Assembly: GCF_932294415.1 (NCBI RefSeq)
Contig: NC_065543.1
Coordinates: 263,476 to 327,475 of the forward strand
Source of the DNA: Quercus robur
Taxonomy: Eukaryota > Streptophyta > Magnoliopsida > Fagales > Fagaceae
Direction of reading: 5' to 3'
Length of the DNA: 64,000 nucleotides
The notes under the pieces: model-generated
The model's database searches: none
What the model saw: only the letters and a program-made list of their open reading frames with translations
What the model was told of the DNA's origin: nothing
Part shown: positions 1-11,000 of the stretch, piece by piece
How the letters are laid out: each line of letters opens with the position of its first letter
Numbering within the stretch: position 1 is the stretch's first letter
Translations under genes and position numbers: made by a program

Positions 1-82
1 TAATAATTGAGTGGGTTTGGGTTCAATTAGAGTGAGTGGGTTTGGGTAGTCAAATGAGTTTGAACTTATTTTGCCACCTCTA
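1..82. mobile_element. Edge of a hAT-like DNA transposon (partial)
   Basis: The first 82 bases are rich in GGGTTTGGGT-type motifs and end in TTTTGCCACCTCTA. Read on the other strand this is TAGAGGTGGCAAAA, the usual look of a plant hAT element end. The rest of the element lies outside the window. The 8 bases after the end (CCCACTAC) would be the target duplication, but this cannot be tested here. Confidence 0.45.
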
Positions 83-324
83 CCCACTACATATGGTGCT
101 TGGACCTTTTACCATATAAAGTCTTTTATTTTATAGCTTTTTGATAAGTTCAATGTTGAATTGCATTGTTTCCTCATCTCCTTTATATTTGCAAAACATG
201 AAAAATGATTAATAACAATCTCATCTCATCTCAAATTTTAAAATTATATAAAAAATATAACTTTACAAATAAATAATAAATAAATTACTATTAATAGGAA
301 ATTTGGTTGGTATGTTAAAAATTA

Positions 325-325
<1 letters not shown>

Positions 326-391
<66 letters not shown>

Positions 392-395
392 GAGA
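326..395. repeat. Compound (TA)n(GA)n microsatellite
   Basis: A run of TA dinucleotides passes into a run of GA dinucleotides, about 200 bp upstream of the presumed DET1 leader. The surrounding stretch from 83 to 560 is AT-rich DNA in which I see no gene; it should hold the DET1 promoter. A short near-repeat with the core AAGGGTATATTGGAAAAGAA occurs twice at about 490-535. Confidence 0.8.
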
Positions 396-559
396 GATTT
401 GAAAGATGAAAAATTATTAAGTATTAATTTAATGAAAAAAAAAAATGTTAATATTTGGGGTAATAGGAAAGAGGATTTATTTATTATGTAAGGGTATATT
501 GGAAAAGAAAAATGTAAGGGTATATTGGAAAAGAAAAGTGATAGTATTTTCTATTTTCT

Positions 560-756
560 AATTTGAAATATCGGGTTTGTTTGTTTAGATTTTTAGAAGA
601 AGAAGAGAAGGGAAGGGCTCTAACAGTCCCACGTCACCCGCTAACTCACTTGCTCGGCAAGCCTTCTGTGGCTTTCTCTCTCTCGTGCTTTGTAAAGTTC
701 TCTCCTGCTGCTTCTGCTCAATTATCAAACGCTTCCTCTCTCGCTGCCTCCCACGG
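560..756 (+). other. DET1: DET1 5' untranslated exon 1 (approximate start)
   Basis: A GA-rich then CT-rich stretch without any ATG ends in CCCACG followed by the donor GTAACC at 757. It has the composition of a plant 5' leader exon and is followed by a short intron (757-925) with a (CT)n run. The transcription start is not defined by the sequence, so the 5' edge is a guess; the donor is the better supported end. The lack of ATG means the first AUG in the spliced leader would be at 926. Confidence 0.5.
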
Positions 757-925
757 GTAACCAACTCTTTCTCTCTCTCTCTCTCTCATAGATACCACAT
801 ATTATTATTATTTTTGGGATTCATTGATGGGTAAATCCTGATACACTTTACTACTTCTTCATGATTTGTAATACTAGTATTAGTATCAGTAGGCCGCTAT
901 TGAATTTATATTATTTTTGATCCAG

Positions 926-3740
926 ATGGCAGCACCAATCAACAACTTCTCTTTTGCACTCCAAAAACCATTTGGTATGTTTCTTTTTTACTTTTCTTGG
1001 AATTGGATTCCTGCATTTTTTTTTTTTTTTTTGGCATTTTTCCAGTAGTGGCTAATCTTAATTTTTTAATGGTTAATTATCATACTTACTTCTTTGAGAA
1101 GGTCATTACTTTTGAAGTAGTAGTAAACTTCCTTCTGAAATTGGGCTTTATCTGGAGCCTAGTCCCCCCCACCTTTTCTTCCCTAAACTTTTTCTGATGC
1201 AGGGCAGTCTTAGAATTCTCAAGCTAGAGGTTGTCTTGGAAAGAAAAGTTGGTGGAATTGATGTTGTTTTTCAATGTACATTCATTGCCTTTTGCCATAT
1301 CTAGCTGCTATATTTCATACAGGTAATACCTGTAATAGCATCAACTTTTATTTTAACAATCCTCAATTTATATATCAAAAAAAAAAAAAAAAATCCTCAT
1401 TTTAGGCCACTCTAATTTGTTTTTATGAATAATGTGTCTATGCTAATAAGTGAGCACCTTTTTTTTTTTTTTTTGGTTTAAATTTACATAAATAATAATA
1501 ATAGGATAAAGTACAATTTTTGTCCTTGTTTCCAACGTCCTTCGCACATGGATGAACTCATACATCAACAAACAAGCCTTACTCCCAAAACTTTAGGGTT
1601 CGTTATAGATCCTCAACCAACTAATCAGGATTGGCTATACTCATCTTGTGAACGTGTTGTGTCTCCATTTCCCAACATTCTGTACTGTAGAGCGTAGCTG
1701 ATCATACAAATTTTCCTCTTCCTAACTTAATGAATATTCTACAATCACACAATACTCCTTATGTGCTTCTCCACTTCATCTACCCTATTTTTATCCTATG
1801 ATTCATATCCTCTTCAATCTCCCCATCCTTATGAATAAATCATCCAAGATTTTGAAAGCATTCACTCTTTGGTATCCCTTGACTATCAAATCTTACAATC
1901 CCTTCATCTTTGTCTATACTTTGAAAGCTTTTAGATTCTAAAGCATCTCTCCAAATTTCTATCTTGAAATTAGCTATACATCTAGTTGCATCTACTAAAA
2001 CTATAGATAAATAAACTTCTGGTGTTAAAATCAATGCGTAGGTCCAATTTTTGTCCCTTAAAGGTTTCAATTTAGTCCATAAACGAATTAAATCTTTGCA
2101 ATTTAGCCTGTTTTCCATATCAAATGGCTGTTTGTGGTGGCAGCATGAGTTGTGTTTAAGAGTGGGCTGTGTTTTTTTTTGGGGGGTGGGGGAGGGAGGG
2201 GGGGGGGGGGTGTTGTGTGGGGTGGGGCAACCATTTATCTCAAAATTCCCACCATGTCAGATTGTAGTTATGCAACATCAACCTTCTGTCTTCCACATGT
2301 GCAATTCAGTTCATAGCTAAGTGATGGAAGGATAACATTGCTACCATATTTATCACCAAAAAAAAAAAACATTGTGACCTTTTAAATTCAGGGGTAAATT
2401 TGAAACTTTTAAATGTCAAGGAGAAAAATAGAACTTGGGCCTAATTTGGATAAAAATTTTATTTCTGGCTTGATTATATCTCTAAGGGGACACGCATCTT
2501 GTTGATTTCCCTTACCTCTTTCATCTTTCCTTTTCTCATCAATCTAACACGTAGCCTTGCAATTGTAATTGCTCTTTTTAGGATTCTTTAGAGCATGTGT
2601 GTTCTTTCTAGTGAAAGTAGCTTCTACTGAGATTTTGTATTTGCTCTTACCGCATCAGTTTTTTACTCCCTCTTTTTTTGTTTAATAATTTTCCCTCTCT
2701 ATAATCTGTATTCAAAGGATTTTTCTAGTCCCCTCTCACGTATCAAAAAAAAAAAAAAGACATCCATAGTGCCTTCTCTATGGTTTTACTTTTTATTTCT
2801 ACCTCTTCATCCTTTTAGTATATAAAATTTATCTTATGGGTCATCATCGTATACTATTGTACTTTTATTCCCATAAAAACAAGCCTTTTTCTCAGCCGCT
2901 CATCGCCTCAATTCTGTTGTCATTTATATGACCACGCATTCTTGCTCTTGCTTAAATTTTTGATTGCCTGCCTTTTACTTTTACAGAGCTGTCTGTATGC
3001 ACGTTGTTTGAGGCTGTATAGATCAATTTAGGATGATAAAAAAAAAAAAAACCTTGGTGTTGCTATTGCATTTATGCACAAAACAGCTACATTGAATATC
3101 TAAAATCCATAGCCATTGTAGAAGTCCTCAGAAGTAGTTATGAATAGTTGACCAATCTGTTTCTTCCCTTTACCATTTGGAGCATCATCATTATTTGTTT
3201 AATGGAATTCCTACAACTATTATTTGTAGATGAGAGAGTTTGTTTGTTTGTTTGTTTGTTTTTTTATTTTTTTTTTATTTTATTTTATTTTTTTTTTTAT
3301 ATTTATAATTTTTGTAAAATAATGACTTCTAATTTTCTATATAAGCACTTCTTTTTCTTTTTCTTTCTTTTTTTTTTTTTTTTGGGGGGGGGGGGGGTGG
3401 GGGGGGTGTTGTTAATTGATTAATACTAGAAGTGAACTACCCATGTTTACTTCTATCATGCAATGTATCAACCAATTTTAGTTTCATGATTCATATCATG
3501 CTGCACCCAACTATCTTCTCATAGTTGTTAAAATTTATTAGAACCATTGCTTCTTATCTAATATTATAATTGGACTGCAAATTTGAGTTCTATTCTTACC
3601 AAAAAAAAAAAAATCTATCTGCAATAGGTCTCGGCATGCATGGCTACATTGAAATGGTGCTTCTAATAGATGGTTAACTTATATCAATTTTCATATACTG
3701 CTTTCCAGGGGGGATATCGATTGAGTTTGGGCATCAGTAG
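926..3740 (+). promoter_or_regulatory. Spliced 26-codon upstream ORF in the DET1 leader
   Basis: A small exon (926-974) begins with ATG directly after an acceptor (ATCCAG) and ends before the donor GTATGT. Joined to the acceptor CTTTCCAG at 3701-3708, its frame stays open for 26 codons, starting MAAPINNFSF, and stops at TAG 3738-3740. The DET1 start codon begins at 3743, only 2 nt later. If both leader exons are used, this is the first AUG of the mRNA and would be expected to restrain DET1 translation by limiting reinitiation. The leader intron 975-3708 is otherwise non-coding. It holds an RTE fragment, an older repeat with phrases such as TTTAGTCCATAAACG (about 2040-2460), and poly-T and poly-G runs near 2170-2215 and 3240-3410. 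The splice sites are predictions; no transcript evidence is available. Confidence 0.5.
1527..2044 (-). mobile_element. RTE-type LINE, 5'-truncated, in the DET1 leader intron
   Basis: On the minus strand, about 1840-2040 encodes a reverse-transcriptase piece with VDATR, then EIWRDALESK, then PKSECFQNLG, closely resembling the plant RTE reverse transcriptase around its catalytic motif. The expected FADD before VDATR reads VYLS, so the catalytic aspartates are gone. The 3' end lies at low coordinate and shows the RTE tail style (TTTTGGGAGTAAGGCTTG, then GTTTGTTGATG). The 12-mer CAATTTTTGTCC flanks it at 1514-1525 and 2045-2056, which could be the target duplication. It is a dead fragment. Confidence 0.7.
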
Positions 3741-3742
3741 TA

Positions 3743-5002
3743 ATGTTTAGAAGTAACAACATCGTTGCAAGGATTTTTCAGCGACAAATCTGCACTCCTG
3801 CTCCCGGAACTAGTGTATCTTCTTCTTAATCTTGTCATTTTTCAATTCGTATGATTCCATTTGTGGACTTGTGCAACTTGAAAGATCTTGATTCTTTATG
3901 TATCCTTACTATTATTGACTAGCTGAAATCACTGCTTCATGATTGGGCTGCATAATGGAGGATTGAACATGGTTTTCCGTGAACTTGGATTTGCCTTTTC
4001 CTCTAGATGTGTGTTTTCCACTCACTTAGGTTTTTCTTGGTTTGCTTTGGATTGAAGTCTTTTGCTTGTCTTGTATTTTGGTAATTTGGACCTTTCTATA
4101 TCTTATTTGATGGTGACCATTAGTCTCAAAAGCTTAATCTATGAGGAAGTGGGTCAACAGTAGCCTCCCTTCTTTTTGGTTGGTGGAATTGGCTGGGGAA
4201 GCATTCCTCTAATATTTGGAATATGGTTCAAGCTTTTCTGATGTGGTTAATTTGGCGGGAGTGTAATAATCCTACTTTTGAAGATATTTTGAGATCAGTA
4301 GTTCTTTTGAAGCCTATACTAGTTGGGACCTTATTTCTGTGGGGTAGAATTTGGAGTTTTACGCAATGTATTTCCATTTCTAAATTTCTTCCTTCTATTT
4401 GTGTCTCTTCTTGAATTACTTGTATTCGTTTTAAGTTTAGAGTGTTCATCATCGTTAACATGATGTCCTTTTTTATGTAATAAATCTTTGATTACCTATA
4501 AAAAAAAGTGTGTCAAGCTCATAGACACATTAGCATTAATGCTTCCCCTTGTGTTTAGGCATGCTTAGATGCATTGAACCAACCAAAGGACTTGCATGTG
4601 CAGAACAGAAGAAACTAATTATAGGGTTACAGAAGCTTGCACTAAGGATTCCATGCATAACACTTGCTATGATAATTACCCTCTCCTGTCCTGGCCCAAC
4701 AAAATTAATGACCTACCTGGAATGCAGACAAACTGGCCAATGATCTCTAGCTCAAATGGAATCTCTTCTCCTTGTAAGAACAAGGTGGAGGGTGAGATTT
4801 ATGGATTCAAGACCTACTAGGTTTGTGTATAGTTACCAATAAAAACAAGGAATGAAAAAGACAAACTAACAGAGGCATAGACCCATCTAATTCATCTGAA
4901 ATAGAGAAAAATGGGCCAAGCACATGGAGAGTCCAAGAACGGTTAAACCAGGCTCTAATACTACATTAGGAAGTGGACTGACAATGTGTATCAAGTTCAC
5001 AG

Positions 5003-5033
<31 letters not shown>

Positions 5034-8000
5034 GGGGCACAAGAATTTAAATAAAGTACCTGTGCCACGTGTCGTATCCATGGCCGAGGAGGCCACACGT
5101 TCGACTAGTAAGGCCACGTCAGTGGCATGTTACCAGAGGAGGTCATATAGTAGAGAAAAAGTTTCGGGAAGGGGGCTAGCCCTGACATAACTAGAGGGAT
5201 GGTGGTTGCCACCACATTTAATGTATCTCATCAAACCTCCTGGCTGCATTTATGTGGAGAAGACCCTTGAACAGTGCTGTCTTGGCTGGCCCAACTCACC
5301 AGGAGCTTGGGAAGGTGTCTGATGGGACAAGCACTTAAGTAGTGGCCTGGATGATTAACAAATGGAGGGCCAAGATCATTTAAAAGGAGCTATATAATGT
5401 AAGAGAACCTCTAGAGGAGGGGTAGAAAATTTATAGAGAAAACATCGTAGCATTAAGAACAGCAACTGTAATCAAGTCTAAGAGAAATATATTTAAGAAC
5501 TACTCTCCTTGGACATTGCCGAGGAAGAATTTCTGTGCACCACGTTTGTCTATCCATTGTTTTTCCTTACTCTCTTACCATCTTTAGCCCATTGAGGTCG
5601 TTGTCTACTTCGTTGAAGCCTAGCTTTCTAACCCACTCTCTACAAATTTATTGTATTAGACTCTTTGGGCCTTAATCCATTCATCTTTTGGACCTAAGAA
5701 CCAAAGCCGACCCCTACATATATATATGTATGTATGTATGTATGAAGAATGTTAAAACATTTTTCTTTTGGAACATTCATTTCTTTTCTTTTATTTGCCA
5801 TCTCCTTCTCTTATTATACATTTGTTGATCATAGTAAAACTATTTTATGATTGAAGAAGAAACTATAATATTGTTATCAAAGAAAATATTTTTCTTATAG
5901 CCCGGGAACTTTAGGTAGGAACTTATATGTTGTCATTTTAAGATTTTTCATTTTTGATTGGATAAAAGAAACAGCTTGGTAGAAAATAAATTAAAAAATT
6001 TTAACAAGAAACCAAATAAACTTTTTTGCTTGCAGGTTCATTGCGCTAGAAGATTTTATGAGAATTTAGTTCCAAGTTTTACCATATATGATGTTGAATG
6101 CCCAGACCATTCATTTCGAAAATTTACAGATGATGGTCAATACCTTATAAGTTTCAGCAGAAATAATCAGGATCTGATTGTTTACAGGCCAACCTGGCTT
6201 TCATTTTCATGCAAAGAAGAAGATTGTGATGCTCATGATCTACCTTCAAAAGCAAGGAGATTTGAAAGCTTCTTTACACAGTTATATAGTGTATCACTTG
6301 CCTCCTGCAATGAACTTATATGCAAAGATTTCTTCCTTTACATGGATAGTAACCAATATGGAATATTTGCTACTTCTACTGTACCAAGCCAAGATGCACC
6401 TGCTACTGGAGGAGCTATTCCAGGATTCCCGTCAATAGAAAAGATGACCTTTCATCTATTGAGGTACGTGCTCTTGTTTTCGTATCAGTGGTTTTACAAT
6501 TATCAAGAAATTTACACACTGAAGGTTTAATTTATTTGTAGAGATTGCTTATGCCTATCTAACAATCTTCTTGTGCAATTAGATTGGAAGATGGAGTTAT
6601 ACTAGATGAGAAAGTCTTCCACAATGATTTTGTTAATCTGCCTCATAACATGGGTGTCTTCTTGTATGATGATCTATTGGCTATTGTGTCACTTCGCTAT
6701 CAAACAGTACACATTCTCCAAATTAGGGACTCTGGGAACCTTGTGAACGTACGAGCTATTGGGGCATATTGTCATGAAGATGATGAACTTTTTCTCAATT
6801 CAAATGCTCAGGCAAGTGGCATTTCTTTTTAAGCTTTTGATATTCACTTAAGTTCAACAGGCTTTACACTTAAGATTTCCTAGAATAGTGGAAAAGAATA
6901 ATGCCCTTGGGTAGGGTAAAAAGGGTTGAATCTCTACTTGCAGTTGCCTGCTTAACAATGGGATAAAAAAGAACAGAAAAATATTTTGAGAGTTTCATCT
7001 ATTAGGATGCACCAGCAGAACCACAAAGTTCTATCTATATTATCTCTCTCTCTCTCTCTCCCTCTCCACCATCAAAATGTTATCATCTAATGGCTCCTGT
7101 ACTTATGATAAATTCTTGGTTTGTGCTAACTATGTGGCTATTTGGAGGTACAGCATTTTTACTTTCTCAACTCTTGAGTATATCTTTAGTCTTGACTGTT
7201 CTTTTTCTAGTTCTTTTGTTTGGTGTGGTGGCCTTAGTATTTTTTTCTTGTTTAATAGCCTTCCCTTCTGGGTTGGTTTGATCTATATGCTTTCTGTTAT
7301 GGATTGCATGAGCATCTGCAGATTTCAATAATTACCTTGCATTCTCCTCTATATCCTTATTATTCAAATCAAACAAAGTTTGATTAATAAAAACTTATTC
7401 TAATGTCTTGGTTTTTGGAGCTCTGAACTGACCCTTCAGCCATTGATGGCAGTGCATGGCATTTCCTGACAAAAGTAAAATGCATCAGTTACCTCAGAAT
7501 CATGTTCAGAATGGGTTACATCACAGCCAGCCTAATCTAGAAGAGCCTTTTCTGAGTGGCATCAAACAACGCTTGCTTTCATTCATATTCCGCAGAATAT
7601 GGAATGAAGAAAAAGATCGGACCTTGGTTGGTTATATAATTTTCGTTCCTTATTTATTTATTTTTTTCCAGTTTCCTGAATATAAGTATTGTTTCAGTTA
7701 TCTGTGAGCAACTTTGGCTGTTCTCATCTCTCTCTCTCTCTCTCTCTCTCTATTTTCTTGCATTTCACGAAGCATTGTGAAATAATCATAGCTCTATCCT
7801 TGATGAATTTATAAGTTGGATATGATGCAGGACAATGAACTCTCAAAATAGGGGTGTGAAGAAACAAAGAAGAACAAGAAAGATAGAACCTAGGAATCAC
7901 CACTAAGTGATGAAAATAGAAAAATAGAATGTAGGGATCACCACCTAGGGTTGCTTGGAATCAACAACAAGCATAAGATAAAGAAAGGAACTCAAGAAAC

Positions 8001-11000
8001 ACTTGGAGATAAGAACCCAAGAAACATCACTGTCGGAAGAAAACTTCAAACCCAAATCTCATAATCCATGATCAACTATCTATAATAGTGAATGCTAAGA
8101 TCCTTGTAGCTCAATTGTAATTTCCAACAGTCTCCAACAAAGGCGTCTAGGGTTCAAATCCCCCCCACCCCAACTATTGAATTATCAAACACTATCTACA
8201 ATAGTGAATAATGTGAGGGGAAAAAACTTTAAATGAGATGACATGATATATAGAAATAAAAACCAAATATCTCTAATAGCATTAATCACGAGCAATAAAG
8301 TCCATCAAAATCAATTAGTATTAATGGGTCAAATTTGGTGTCATCAGTAATTGATAAATCAGGTCTGTTATTCAATCCATTGTTTCATGCCCATCTTAGC
8401 CCACTGAAAAATAGTTCACATGTTTTCCAGACCAATCTAGTCTTCCTCGCTGCCAAGAGCTACACTTCACTGGGCTGAGTCTCTCCCACCACAAGAGAGT
8501 TGGTTTAGACTGTAGACGCCAAATTTGACCTATTAATACCGATTGATTTTGTTGGACTTGATTGATGTTAATTGTTAAGCTCCACACACACTCAGTCCCC
8601 TTGTGGGAGGAGGAGGTGCCATTTGATCCAAAGCTCATTGTCCATCACAACATAAAATCTCAAGGAAAGGTGAAAGGCAAAAACCACTAAGTCATCTGTA
8701 ATCTATTCCTTACTAGTAATAGTAGCCTACTAGCAAATTCAACCATTTCTCCATCATCTATGATTTTGGAAGTGGATGTGAATTTGTTTCTCATCAGTTG
8801 GTATCCAACTCAGAGGGAAAAGCCCTTCTAAACATTAATGTTGGAAAAAATTATAATTTCAAAGTCTGATGCTAGGTTCTTTGAAGGCTAAAATGCAAAA
8901 CCCACTTTCTAAGTTTCTTAAGAATTCATTTCAGTTCTCTAACCTTATTTTCGTTCATTTTAGCACTTAAGTTTCAAATTTATTCAATTAAGGCCTTTCC
9001 GTCAACTTTTGTTAAAATGTTTTGAAAAAAAAAAAAAAATGGAAAATACTTTTCAATCATTAATTGATTTTTTTTTAATTTAAAAAATTTGAAGAAATTT
9101 TAAAAAATTAGAAAATTAACCACAACATATAAAAAAAATTAATGGAAAAACCAACAAACTTAAAAGTTAGAGAACTGAAATGAATGAAAGTAAAGTTAGA
9201 GGACTAAAATGACTTTTGGTAAAACATAGAGGGTGGGTTTTGCATTTTAGCCTTCTTGAAATGCATACCATGTGATGGCCTTGCTCTGAGAGTCAAAGGG
9301 ATTTTTTTTTTTTAAATTGTTTATAAGTAATAAAATTTTTATTCAAAGTCATGAAAAGGAGTCACCCAAGTATACAGTAGGGGACCAAAATAATCAAATA
9401 CACAAATTATAAGCATCCATCAAATAATAAACTGAAAAAATGGAATGACTTCCTATGATAGACATCCAATCCGATAGTGTTATAAAGAAGAAAAGTTTTA
9501 AGTCGGCTATTGTCTTTTTCAAAGTTTTGAAAACATCGGTTATTCCTCTTTGCCAAATACACCACATCAAACAATACAACCATCCAAATAACACTTTATG
9601 ATGGTGGCCAAATTTTTCTTGCCAACGTGCTAGGAGCTCAACCACAATCTTTGGCATTGCCTAGTTTATACCAAACAAAGTGAATACCATAGACCTCAAC
9701 TCAAAAACAATAGGACAATGTAATAAAAGATGATCTACCGATTCTCCATTACTTTTGCACATAGAACACCAATCCAGAATTCACATCTTCCTCTTGCATA
9801 ATTTATCAATAGTTAAAATAGTTTACAAAGCTGCAATCCAAACAAAAAACATGACTTTGGAACGGATACTCCAAGGGAAGGAATGAATAAATATACCCAA
9901 CAAAGCCTGATAATAACGGCTCACCTCAAAGCCCCTACTCTTAGCAAGCATCCAACAAATCTTATCCTCACCAATACCCCTCAACGAGACTCCATATATA
10001 ACATCCAAAAAATAGGCAAACATTCTAAGCCCCAATCCTTAATTGCTTGCAACAATTCCAAGTCCTAGTAAAGAACCCCACTAGGGAACTACATGAGATC
10101 AGCCACATAAACCTCCTTACCACTACTGGTTCCAAATAATTTTGGAAAACACACACTCAAAGGATTATCCCCACACCAGTCATCATGCCAGAATCTCACT
10201 CTAGTCCCATCTCCAATTTCAAACTGAATGTAACTAGAAAAAGTAGACCCACTACTAATAGTCTTCCATAAACTCACCCCATAGGAGCCTGGAGCAAAAT
10301 TAGAGCACCAACCTCCCTCCTCACATCCATATTTAACCCTTCTCCATAATGCTTCTCTCCCAGACCCAAAGCTCTACAACCATTTTCCCAATAGCGCTTC
10401 ATTAATATATCTCAGATTTCTAATTGCTAGACCCCCAGAATGGGAAGGAGAGCATACCTTAGACCAATTCACCAAGTTACACGAAGAAAGAGGACATATC
10501 TATAAATTTGAGAAAATAAGAAGAAATTCAGCTGGTTCAATCAGATGTGGAGGCCTATTTTACAATGCAATAACAAAAAACAAGCTAGGATGCAGCACTG
10601 AAACCCAAAAAAAAAAAATAAAATAAAAGAGAATACAAAGGTTTAAGCATGTCAATAACTAAACAATTATAGTTTCCAAGGGAACAATAGCCAATTCGGT
10701 TTTTGATGTGCAGACTAGTGCTGAAACTCAAGAATGAGTTTTCACCAAATTCCCCACAGGGGAAAAAGGGGGCTGCATGTAGAACATCATGACAATAGTT
10801 TAAAAGATCTAAGCGAAAATTCATTCAAGGGAAGATAAGGGTACAATGTGCTGTTCAAGGTCTATTAATGTGTTATTCTAGTATTTTTTTTTTTTTTTTT
10901 TTGGTAAGTAGTTATTCTAGTAGTATAAATTAGTCAAATAGTAAAGAGTCAGGATCTTAGAAGTCTCCTAGGATGTGTCTTCCAATTTGATTGCTTTAGT

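Noticed and set aside
2170-3420. Open frames of about 90 codons in the DET1 leader intron
   Set aside because: They run through poly-G and poly-T tracts and encode low-complexity Gly or Phe runs.
8580-8640. Possible extra family-B SINE head on the minus strand (AATGGCACCTCCTCC)
   Set aside because: Only the head-like part is visible and no B box follows at the right distance; too weak to list.
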